A DNA stretch of 37,118 bases from Actinomycetes bacterium (GTDB taxonomy: Bacteria; Actinomycetota; Actinomycetes; Mycobacteriales; Mycobacteriaceae). Under the pieces are notes generated by a model, which saw nothing but the letters and a program-made list of their open reading frames with translations, was not told the DNA's origin and searched no databases. This document shows positions 1 through 8,585 of this stretch, in pieces (positions within the stretch are counted from its first letter, which is position 1; each line of letters starts with the position of its first letter). Position numbers and translations under genes: made by a program. Location: NCBI GenBank assembly GCA_023415515.1, contig JAEZKH010000488.1:1-37118 (forward strand), in the 5' to 3' direction.

Positions 1-41
1 GTCATCGCTTCTCCATCCGTCATGACGGTGGCCGCGAGGTC

Positions 42-671
42 CTACCGCGCGGCCAACGGCTGCTGCTTTTGCACGGCTGCGGCAAGCGTACGGTACTCAT
101 CCGTACCGCCGGCGCCTTTGATGGCGATTTGAGCGGGGCCGGCCGGGCCGGGCAACCGCGTGGTCCACACCGGCTCCGCCCCCTCGCCCTCGTAGACGAT
201 CCATCGCACACCGTCGACGTCCTGCGTCCCCGTCGGCGCCATGTCGGGATCGATGGACGCGACCAGTTTCTCCTCGTCGCCGTTGCTCTGGGTCAACGCC
301 ATGTACATCCCGGTCGGCGCGAGGTAGCCGACGGTAGAGGACACCGCCCGGGCAGGCTGACCCGACGGCTCGATCCGGCCGTTGTCGATGCCCGCCCGGC
401 CTCCGGAGTTCGACCGCCAACCCTCCGGCAGGGCGGGCACTCGAATAGGGATGCGCAGCGCGTCGGCATCGGCCTGCAGTGCTGCGGGCGCGTCGTGGTC
501 AGGAGCCGGGCCCGCCCCTGGGCCGCCGGGCGCGAACGAGCACATCCCGAGCACGGCCGCCAGCACTATGCACGCCGCAACCAGTGGCGCGAGGGACCAG
601 AACATGTCGCGGCCGTCCTGCAACAGCCGCGGCTTGACGGCCTTGGGGGCAGGTTCTGGCTCGGAGATCAC
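42..671 (-). CDS. DUF4245 domain membrane-anchored protein (Rv1100-like)
   Basis: This encodes a 209-residue protein of unknown function. A short cytoplasmic N-terminus rich in Pro and Lys is followed by one hydrophobic segment at about residues 26-45 (SLAPLVAACIVLAAVLGMC). The remaining soluble domain, about 150 residues, would lie outside the membrane. It carries the LPEGWRSNSG and DGVRWIVYEG stretches typical of DUF4245. The frame stays open far upstream, through glpX on the other strand. I chose the GTG at 671-669 because it gives a family-length protein and lies in the 54-bp gap before the divergent glpX. In M. tuberculosis the same protein (Rv1100) is divergent from glpX, so the arrangement supports both the call and the mycobacterial origin. 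No catalytic motif is visible. Confidence 0.82.
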   Translation of the reverse strand: MISEPEPAPKAVKPRLLQDGRDMFWSLAPLVAACIVLAAVLGMCSFAPGGPGAGPAPDHDAPAALQADADALRIPIRVPALPEGWRSNSGGRAGIDNGRIEPSGQPARAVSSTVGYLAPTGMYMALTQSNGDEEKLVASIDPDMAPTGTQDVDGVRWIVYEGEGAEPVWTTRLPGPAGPAQIAIKGAGGTDEYRTLAAAVQKQQPLAAR

Positions 672-725
672 AAGGCCAGTATCCCAGGTCCTACCGGCTG
701 ACCGACGGATGGGACAATCGCTGCC

Positions 726-1754
726 ATGAGTCCAGCACGAGGTGAAGCCCCTGATCGCAACCTCGCCCTCGAACTCGTCCGAGTCACCGAAGCGGGTGCC
801 ATGGCAGCGGGCCGCTGGGTCGGCCGCGGCGATAAGGAAGGTGGCGACGGCGCCGCCGTCGACGCCATGCGTGAGCTCGTCAACTCGGTGTCGATGCGGG
901 GCGTCGTGGTGATCGGGGAAGGTGAGAAAGACAACGCGCCGATGCTCTACAACGGCGAGGAAGTCGGCAACGGCGACGGCCCGGAGTGTGACTTCGCCGT
1001 CGACCCGATCGACGGCACCACGCTGATGAGCAAGGGCATCAACAACGCGATCTCGGTCCTTGCGGTGTCCGAGCGGGGCACGATGTACGACCCGTCGGCG
1101 GTGTTCTACATGAACAAGATCGCCGTCGGGCCTGACGCCGTTGACGCCATCGACATCACCGTTCCGATCGGCGAGAACATCCGCAAGGTCGCCAAGGCGA
1201 AGAACGTCTCGGTGTCCGACTTGACGGTCTGCATCCTCGACCGGCCGCGCCACAAGCAGCTGATCGCCGACGTCCGCGAGGCCGGTGCCAGGTGCAGGCT
1301 GATCTCCGACGGTGACGTCGCGGGCGCGATCTCGGCGTGCAGGCCGAACACCAGTACCGATCTGCTCGTCGGAATCGGCGGTACGCCGGAGGGCATCATC
1401 GCCGCGGCCGCGATCCGCTGCATGGGTGGAGCCATTCAGGGTCAGCTCGCTCCCAAGGACGACGAGGAGCGCCAGAAGGCGATCGACCGCGGCTACGACC
1501 TGGATCAGGTGCTGCACACCGAGGATTTGGTGTCTGGGGAGAACGTCTTCTTCTGCGCCACCGGCGTCACCGACGGCGACCTCCTCAAAGGCGTCCACTA
1601 CTACGGCGGCGGCTGCACGACACAATCCATCGTCATGCGTTCGAAGTCCGGCACCGTCCGGATGATCGAGGCCTACCACCGGCTTTCGAAACTCAACGAA
1701 TACTCTGCGATCGATTTCACCGGCGACAGCAACGCATTTCAGCCGCTGCCCTAA
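726..1754 (+). CDS. glpX: Fructose-1,6-bisphosphatase class II GlpX
   Basis: The 342-residue protein is a GlpX-type (class II) fructose-1,6-bisphosphatase, which hydrolyses fructose-1,6-bisphosphate to fructose-6-phosphate in gluconeogenesis in the cytoplasm. Visible motifs are VVIGEGEKDNAPML (metal site), DPIDGTT (the lithium-sensitive phosphatase metal motif) and GIGGTPEGIIAAAAIRCMGG (substrate and sugar binding). The length fits the family. Mycobacteria use GlpX as a major FBPase. The ATG at 726 is the start nearest the divergent DUF4245 gene. No strong ribosome binding site is visible. fumC follows after 23 bp, so the two are probably co-transcribed. This matches the M. tuberculosis glpX-fumC pair. 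Confidence 0.96.
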   Translation: MSPARGEAPDRNLALELVRVTEAGAMAAGRWVGRGDKEGGDGAAVDAMRELVNSVSMRGVVVIGEGEKDNAPMLYNGEEVGNGDGPECDFAVDPIDGTTLMSKGINNAISVLAVSERGTMYDPSAVFYMNKIAVGPDAVDAIDITVPIGENIRKVAKAKNVSVSDLTVCILDRPRHKQLIADVREAGARCRLISDGDVAGAISACRPNTSTDLLVGIGGTPEGIIAAAAIRCMGGAIQGQLAPKDDEERQKAIDRGYDLDQVLHTEDLVSGENVFFCATGVTDGDLLKGVHYYGGGCTTQSIVMRSKSGTVRMIEAYHRLSKLNEYSAIDFTGDSNAFQPLP

Positions 1755-1777
1755 CCCGATTACCGAAGGATCATTCT

Positions 1778-3202
<1,425 letters not shown>

Positions 3203-3227
3203 TCGAGATCACACTCGTCCACGCGCC

Positions 3228-4943
3228 TCAAGGCAGTGGAGCCGACCACGTCAACTTTGTCCCGCCGGTCTCGGCTTTCTCGACGCTGAAGGATCCGCCC
3301 GCCTCCTCGGCGCGACGACGAAGGTTGGTCAGGCCGCTGGGGGTGATCCCGTCGGGGATGCCGCAGCCGTCGTCGACGACTTCGATTCGCAGGTCGTCCT
3401 CCACCGCGACAGCGATGGCCAGAGTCGTCGCCTTCGCATGCCGGACGGCGTTGCTCACGGCTTCACGAACAACCGCCTCGGCGTGATCCGCCAGTTCCGC
3501 ATCGACGACTGACAGCGGGCCGGTGAACTGGACGGTCGTGCGCATCTGGGGATCGGCGAACTGGTCGATGGCTTCGTCGAGTCGTTGTCGGAGTCGGGTC
3601 GGACCTTGCTGGGCACCGTGCAGATCGAAGATCGCGGTGCGGATCTCCTGAATGACCTGTTGCAGATCGTCGATGCTGTCGTTCAAGCGTTTCTGTACTT
3701 CCGGCCGCCGGGTGCGGGGTATGGCTCCCTGCAGTTTGAGCCCGACGGCGAAGAGCCGTTGGATGACATGGTCGTGCAGGTCGCGTGCGATGCGATCGCG
3801 GTCGGTGAGCATGTCGAGCTCGTGCATTCGGCGCTGCGTGGTGGCCAGCTGCCACGCCACCGCCGCCTGGTCGGCGAAGGCAGCCATCATGTCGAGTTGT
3901 TCTTCGCTGAACGGCTGCGCACCGGAAGGCCGGATGGCGACCAGAACGCCGGCGACCGCATCGGTGGCACGAAGGGGCAGAACCAGCGCGGGTCCCGTCT
4001 GGCCCGCCTCGGACCCGAAATCGATGCTGTCGAACCTGCCCGCGGTGCGCTGCAGAAAGGCGTCTCCGACGGCGGTGCCCGCCACCGGTATGGTGCGCAC
4101 GGACGTGATATCGCCCTCCCCCATCAATGCCACCACGGTGAGCTCGGCGACTTCCGCCCGTGGGACGTCGGGGTCCTCCGGAATGGCCACGAGCGTCAGT
4201 GCGGCGCCGCTGAGCTGACGCGACTTATCGGCTATCAGCCGGAACACCCGGTCCGGATCGGCGCCTGTGAGAAGCTCGGTGCCGATGTCCCGCGTGGCTT
4301 CGATCCACGCCTGGCGGACCTTCGATTGCTCGTACAGCCGAGCGTTCTCGATGGCGATGCCTGCCGCGGCCGCCAGCGCCTGCACGAGCACTTCGTCGTC
4401 CTCGCTGAACAACTGGCCATCCGCTTTCTCCGTCAGGTAGAGGTTGCCGAAGACTTCATCGCGGATTCGCACCGGCACGCCAAGGAATGTGCGCATCGGC
4501 GGGTGGTTGGCCGGGAAGCCAACTGACGCTGCGTGGTGGGAGATGTTCTCCAACCGGATCGGCTTGGGGTCGTCGATCAGTACGCCGAGTACGCCGCGTC
4601 CCTCGGGCAGATGACCGATCAGACGTCGCGACGCCTCATCGATTCCCTCGTAGATGAATTCAACGAGCTCGTGGTCGCTGCCCCGCACACCGAGCGCGCC
4701 GTACTGGGCATCGACCAATTCGATTGCGGTGTGCACGATGGTGCGCAGCGTCTCGTCGAGTTCCAGTCCGGATGTGACCACCAGCATGGCGTCGAGGAGC
4801 CCGTCGAGACGATCCCGTCCTTCGACGATCTGCTCTACCCGGTCTTGAACTTCGGACAGCAGCTCACGAAGTCTGAGCTGGGACAGGGTTTCCCGCAGCG
4901 GGCGCATGCTGGGTTCAACGCCCGAGTCGAACGAGCCGGTCAC
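3228..4943 (-). CDS. dosT: DosT-type haem-GAF oxygen-sensor histidine kinase
   Basis: The 571-residue protein is a cytoplasmic sensor kinase of the DosS/DosT family: two GAF domains (about 45-205 and 215-370) and a HisKA_3/HATPase core. The expected haem proximal ligand is His147 in NHPPMRTFLG, with distal Tyr169 in GNLYLTEK. The phosphoacceptor is His390 in ARDLHDHVIQRL. The N-box region reads REAVSNAVRHA, and the ATP lid includes DDGCGIPDG. The residue matching DosS Glu87 is Gly85, as in M. tuberculosis DosT, where it is linked to direct O2 binding. The remaining sequence also resembles DosT more than DosS (RETLSQLRLREL, YGALGVRG). The GTG start overlaps the stop of the upstream frame (GTGA, 4940-4943), suggesting translational coupling to a gene that is now broken. 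The cognate regulator DosR is not in the window. Confidence 0.93.
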   Translation of the reverse strand: MTGSFDSGVEPSMRPLRETLSQLRLRELLSEVQDRVEQIVEGRDRLDGLLDAMLVVTSGLELDETLRTIVHTAIELVDAQYGALGVRGSDHELVEFIYEGIDEASRRLIGHLPEGRGVLGVLIDDPKPIRLENISHHAASVGFPANHPPMRTFLGVPVRIRDEVFGNLYLTEKADGQLFSEDDEVLVQALAAAAGIAIENARLYEQSKVRQAWIEATRDIGTELLTGADPDRVFRLIADKSRQLSGAALTLVAIPEDPDVPRAEVAELTVVALMGEGDITSVRTIPVAGTAVGDAFLQRTAGRFDSIDFGSEAGQTGPALVLPLRATDAVAGVLVAIRPSGAQPFSEEQLDMMAAFADQAAVAWQLATTQRRMHELDMLTDRDRIARDLHDHVIQRLFAVGLKLQGAIPRTRRPEVQKRLNDSIDDLQQVIQEIRTAIFDLHGAQQGPTRLRQRLDEAIDQFADPQMRTTVQFTGPLSVVDAELADHAEAVVREAVSNAVRHAKATTLAIAVAVEDDLRIEVVDDGCGIPDGITPSGLTNLRRRAEEAGGSFSVEKAETGGTKLTWSAPLP

Positions 4944-5546
4944 ACCCCCATATTCGCACCTGCGTCATCGGGGCATCGCGATTTCCGCGGCAATCGTTCG
5001 GTGTCCGCATACGCCCGTCGCGCCAACAGGTCCCCGATCACGCGTTCTCGGTAGCCGTGTTGTGCGCGGGCACGGATGCCGCGCATCATCTTCTGCTCCA
5101 TCACAAAGTGCGGGATGTCGAAAAGCGCGTGCCCCACGGCGCCGCCACTGCCTCGCACCAGCAACCGTGTCCAGCCGTCGTCACCGTCGAGGTAGAACAC
5201 CCATGCGCCGGACGCCTTTTCACCGCGCTGCACGCGGTCGAAGTCCTCCGGTGACATCAGCACGAGATGTGAATTCACTTTGATCGCAGCGACCACCTGC
5301 CTGCCCATGTCGCCGTCTGCAGGCCAGCCACACCGTGTCTCCGACCCCGAGGCTCTGCCACTCCGGGTGGATGTCGTCAGCGTCGGCGATCCGTGCGCCC
5401 GCAGCGCGCTCCAGCCTCCAATAGCTGTAGAAATCACCGCTGTTCTCACCGATCTGCGCAAGCCACGGCCTGATCCCGACGCGATACACGCCCGCGGCGC
5501 CGACTGCCGCCAGCAGCGCGGCCAGCACCGGTCGTTGTTTGCCCAT
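4940..5546 (-). pseudogene. Broken SRPBCC-family membrane-anchored protein
   Basis: Two adjacent frames together resemble an SRPBCC (polyketide cyclase-like) protein. The first frame runs from ATG 5546: it has a hydrophobic N-terminus (LAALLAAVGAAGVYRVGIRPW), then the family motif LAQIGENSGDFYSYWRLE and PEWQSLGVGDTVWLA. It then shifts near 5319-5325 into a second frame that continues ADGDMGRQVVAAIKVNSHLV and WVFYLDGDDGWTRLLVR to a stop at 4940-4942. The shift fits a loss of two bases, or a gain of one, at GCC-TGCA. In addition, intact relatives carry about 40 residues (the PGDEL and DAPAEEVW segments, seen in the paralogue at 11579) between the hydrophobic segment and the QIG motif. These are missing here, suggesting an earlier in-frame deletion. 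The final stop overlaps the dosT start. A sequencing error could explain the shift but not the deletion. Confidence 0.72.
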
Positions 5547-5579
5547 AAGCGGACATTAGTAAGTGGCGCTTCGTGATTC

Positions 5580-5599
5580 GAAGGGTCGAAGGTCCCTGC
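5580..5599. promoter_or_regulatory. DosR-box-like palindrome between dosT side and KAS III genes
   Basis: The 20-mer GAAGGGTCGAAGGTCCCTGC matches 11 of the 14 central positions of the DosR consensus GGGACTWWAGTCCC. It lies 33 bp from the start of the decayed SRPBCC/dosT transcription unit and 55 bp from the KAS III start, so it could serve either direction. The match is by eye and binding is inferred. Confidence 0.6.
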
Positions 5600-5609
5600 G
5601 AATGACGCC

Positions 5610-5621
5610 GAAGGATCCTTC
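5610..5621. repeat. Perfect 12-bp palindrome
   Basis: GAAGGATCCTTC is a perfect inverted repeat in the gap between the DosR-like box and the KAS III start. It has no following T-run, so it does not look like a terminator. It could be an operator or chance. Confidence 0.35.
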
Positions 5622-5654
5622 TGGTGCATACCTTCCACCAAGCACCATCACAGG

Positions 5655-6761
5655 ATGACAGGCAAGCGGTGGCTGGTCATGGAACCCTCCCCCGACGGTG
5701 TGGATGCGCCATACCGCACCCGCATCGCGGGTGCCGGTCGATACCTGCCGTCGACCCGCCTGACGACCGAAGCGCTGATGTCCACGACGCGCCATCACAC
5801 ACACATCGATCTCGAACGCCTCACCGGCATCCGGGAGCGACGAGTGTCCATCGGTGACGAAGACTCCTACAGCCTGGCCACCGGTGCCGCGCTGACCTGC
5901 CTCGACAAAGCCGGTTGCGACGCGGCGTCGATCGATGCCGTGATCAGTTGCAGTATCACCAAGTTTCATGACGGCCTCACCCAATGGGTGGAGCCGACGA
6001 TGAGCAGCGCGGTGGCAAACGCGCTCGGCGCCGACAATGCGATGACATTCGATCTCTCGAATGCCTGCGCCGGAATGCTTTCCGGGGTCACCGTCGCCAA
6101 CAACTGGATCCGTCAGGGCAGTATCGAGCGTGCGCTTGTGGTCAGCGGCGAATACATCTCCCAATTGGGCCAGAATGCCGCCCGGCACATTCGCACGATC
6201 ATGAGCAGCGAACTGGCGTCGTTGACGCTGGGCGACGCAGGCGCCGCACTTCTACTGGAGCGAGCGCCCCTCGACAGCGCGGGCATCATGCTTGCCGGCT
6301 TCACCACCCTCGCCGACTACAGCAGGCTATGCCTGGGTTATCCGAAGGGCGCCGACCCCGGAGCACGAATGTTCACCGATGCCAGGGGGATTCATCAGGC
6401 CGCGATGTCGAATACACCAGTGCTGTTGCACGAGGTGCTGGAGGCCGTCGGCCTCTCGATCGGAGACATCGACCACGTCATCACGCATCAAACGTCGGCT
6501 CGGGCGATCCGCAAGGGGATGGCGAAAATGTCGGAGGTCTTCGGCGGCGCCCCACGCCACGACGCGGTGATCACCGTGGACAGGTACGGCAACACCGCCT
6601 CGACCACGCACACGGTCGCCCTCGTGGAAGAGCTCGAAGCCGGGCATATCGGTCCGGGCGAGACGGTCGCACTGATCGCCTTGGCCTCGGGGTTGGAGAT
6701 CGGCGTGGTGCTGCTGTCCCTGGATGAGGAGTTGATCAGCCGCTATGGCAACGGTGATTGA
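5655..6761 (+). CDS. 3-oxoacyl-ACP synthase III (FabH-like), intact active site
   Basis: This 368-residue thiolase-fold enzyme belongs to the KAS III family, which condenses an acyl-CoA or acyl-ACP starter with an extender unit. The full catalytic triad is present: Cys138 in SNACAGMLSG, His278 in VITHQTS and Asn313 in RYGNTASTT. The sequence differs from housekeeping FabH (for example, the N-terminus TRIAGAGRYLPSTRLTTEAL), so the product is unlikely to be ordinary fatty acids. The start at 5655 is the first ATG; an internal ATG at 5682 is also possible. The gene overlaps the next KAS III gene by 17 bp, suggesting coupled translation and perhaps a heterodimer. It may be controlled by the DosR-like box at 5580. 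Substrate unknown. Confidence 0.88.
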   Translation: MTGKRWLVMEPSPDGVDAPYRTRIAGAGRYLPSTRLTTEALMSTTRHHTHIDLERLTGIRERRVSIGDEDSYSLATGAALTCLDKAGCDAASIDAVISCSITKFHDGLTQWVEPTMSSAVANALGADNAMTFDLSNACAGMLSGVTVANNWIRQGSIERALVVSGEYISQLGQNAARHIRTIMSSELASLTLGDAGAALLLERAPLDSAGIMLAGFTTLADYSRLCLGYPKGADPGARMFTDARGIHQAAMSNTPVLLHEVLEAVGLSIGDIDHVITHQTSARAIRKGMAKMSEVFGGAPRHDAVITVDRYGNTASTTHTVALVEELEAGHIGPGETVALIALASGLEIGVVLLSLDEELISRYGNGD

Positions 6762-7614
6762 GCGAATCGAACTGGCCAGTGGACGCTGGCGCCACCGACA
6801 CAGTGCCCTTCGGCTGGCGGTCAAGGCAGCGTCTGACTGCATCCGCAACACCGGGCGCGACCCCGACGACATCGATCTACTGATCAACGCGGGGATCTAC
6901 CGGGACCGCAATCTCGGCGAACCGGCGCTGGCCGCAATGATCCAGGAGGACATCGGTGCCCATCCGGAGCGTCCGCATGCCGGCTCGCACGGGACGTTCT
7001 CTTTCGATGTCGTGAACGGGTCGTGCGGCGCGCTGACGGCACTGCAGATCGTCGACGGGTTCCTGCGATCACACGCCATCGAGTGCGCGGTGGTGGTCGC
7101 CAGCGACGCCGACCCCGGACACGGCATGAGCGAACGCTTCCCCTACTCCCCGGCAGGCGGGGCGCTGGTGTGCACGTGGACCGACGATGATCGCGGCCTC
7201 GGGCCTGTGTTCTGGGCGAACTCCGCCGCCGGGCGTGCGGCATTCAGCGCCACCGTCGGCCTGGTTGATCATCGGAATGTGCTTCGCATCGACAGGTCCG
7301 CGGAGGCCGACGACGCGTTCGCCGAGGTCGCAACGCGGGCGGCCGACCGGTGTCTGGCTGCAGCGTCGATGACGGTGGACGAAGTGGACGCGGTGATCGC
7401 CGCACCCGCATGGCCCCGCTATCGGACCACGCTCGCGGCCGGGTTGGGCGTCGCGGAGGAGCGGATCATCGTTGCTGACGATGAACGGTTGCACACGGCG
7501 TCGTTGGTCGCCGCGCTGGCCACGGCCCGTGCCACCGTGGCACCGGACGCACAACTCCTGCTTGTGGCGGCAGGAGCCGGCGTGACCGCCTGCGCCGCTC
7601 TTTACCGCATGTGA
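6745..7614 (+). CDS. KAS III-like protein with degenerate active site
   Basis: This 289-residue protein has the thiolase fold, with Cys94 in VVNGSCGALTALQ at the nucleophile position. The catalytic His motif is replaced by IAAPAWP where the partner has ITHQTS. The Asn motif is replaced by DERLHTASLVAAL where the partner has RYGNTASTT. It is also shorter than usual family members, which are about 320-340 residues. Decarboxylative condensation would therefore be impaired. It may be a structural or acyl-transfer partner of the intact KAS III just upstream, whose end it overlaps by 17 bp. A known parallel is the PqsB/PqsC heterodimer, where one subunit lacks the active residues. It ends two bases before the convergent pfkB stop. 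Confidence 0.8.
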   Translation: MATVIERIELASGRWRHRHSALRLAVKAASDCIRNTGRDPDDIDLLINAGIYRDRNLGEPALAAMIQEDIGAHPERPHAGSHGTFSFDVVNGSCGALTALQIVDGFLRSHAIECAVVVASDADPGHGMSERFPYSPAGGALVCTWTDDDRGLGPVFWANSAAGRAAFSATVGLVDHRNVLRIDRSAEADDAFAEVATRAADRCLAAASMTVDEVDAVIAAPAWPRYRTTLAAGLGVAEERIIVADDERLHTASLVAALATARATVAPDAQLLLVAAGAGVTACAALYRM

Positions 7615-7616
7615 GC

Positions 7617-8576
7617 TCAGCTCAACACTGCCGCGGCGGCGGTGGGCTCATCGACCAGGTCGAAGAAGCGATCGACATCGGCATTCGTACACGCCGACGT
7701 CCCCGGTGTCAGCAATTTGGCCGTCGCGGCGGCGATGCCGTAGCGCACCGACTTGTGCAGAGACCAGTCGCGGCTCAATCCCACAGTGAGCGCCGCCACC
7801 ATCGCATCGCCGGCGCCCACCCCACTGACGGCATGGACATCGATTGCCGAAAATCTCTGGCTCTCATCGGGTGTCACCAAGAGGGCCCCGCCAGCACCGA
7901 GCGAAACCACAACGACTTGCGCGACACCGCGATCGATGAGCTCGCCGGCGGCCGCGACCTGTTCGGACTCCGTCTGCAGCGGTCTACCGACGCATTCGCG
8001 AAGTTCACGCACGCTCGGCTTGATGATGAACACCCCGGACCTGACGTGGGTCAGGCCTCCGCCTGACGTGTCGAGGATCAGACGCGCCCCGACTTCACCG
8101 CAGAGGTCGGCGACGCGCTGGTAGAAGTCCGGCGGCACGCCGGGGGGCAGGCTGCCGCTGGCGACGACGAAATCGGCGGTCTCGGCCGCCGTCATGAGTT
8201 CGGCGAGACAAGCCTGCTGCTCGGCGGTGCTGAGCTTGGGCCCGGGCAGCACGAACCGATACTGCGTGCCGGTGCTGCGCTCATTGACGGTGAAGCTTTC
8301 CCGCGTCGGCTTGCCGATGATGACACGCCGCACCGGCACGTCGGCCTCGCCGACGAGGCTGGTCACCATGGCACCGGTGGGGCCGCCGACCGGGTAGACC
8401 GCGGTCACCGAAGCGCCGAGCACCCGCGCGAAGCGGGCAACGTTGATCCCGCCGCCACCGGCGTCGTACGTTGCTCGCTCGCAGCGGATCTTGTCGGTGT
8501 GCCGAACGACGTCGGTGCTCGTGGTGATGTCCAGCGCCGGGTTCATCGTCAAGGTGACGATCGCGGTGCGTGTCAC
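7617..8576 (-). CDS. pfkB: PfkB-family phosphofructokinase (Rv2029c-like)
   Basis: The 319-residue protein is a ribokinase/PfkB-fold sugar kinase of the 1-phosphofructokinase / 6-phosphofructokinase-2 branch. It shows an N-terminal AIVTLTMNPALDITT, the glycine-rich GGGGINVARFARVLG, and the C-terminal signature SGVGAGDAMVAALT with catalytic Asp257. M. tuberculosis pfkB (Rv2029c) is a DosR-regulon gene in the same hspX-Rv2030c-pfkB order as here. The start is GTG at 8576-8574, 9 bp after the upstream esterase stop, so it is the last gene of the hspX operon. Its likely role is phosphorylating fructose-6-phosphate to drive glycolysis in hypoxia; the exact substrate cannot be told from sequence. 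Confidence 0.93.
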   Translation of the reverse strand: MTRTAIVTLTMNPALDITTSTDVVRHTDKIRCERATYDAGGGGINVARFARVLGASVTAVYPVGGPTGAMVTSLVGEADVPVRRVIIGKPTRESFTVNERSTGTQYRFVLPGPKLSTAEQQACLAELMTAAETADFVVASGSLPPGVPPDFYQRVADLCGEVGARLILDTSGGGLTHVRSGVFIIKPSVRELRECVGRPLQTESEQVAAAGELIDRGVAQVVVVSLGAGGALLVTPDESQRFSAIDVHAVSGVGAGDAMVAALTVGLSRDWSLHKSVRYGIAAATAKLLTPGTSACTNADVDRFFDLVDEPTAAAAVLS

Positions 8577-8585
8577 GTCGACGAC

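Noticed and set aside
17..28. Perfect palindrome CCGTCATGACGG at the left edge, considered as a terminator for the DUF4245 gene
   Set aside because: No loop or T-run, and too close to the edge to judge; left as possible chance.
672..1679. Long minus-strand open frame extending the DUF4245 gene across glpX
   Set aside because: The extra 330 or so residues have no family resemblance and are antisense to a clearly coding glpX; high GC leaves such frames open.
3585..4526. Plus-strand 313-codon open frame across the sensor kinase
   Set aside because: Antisense to conserved GAF and kinase motifs with no recognisable domain or ribosome binding site.
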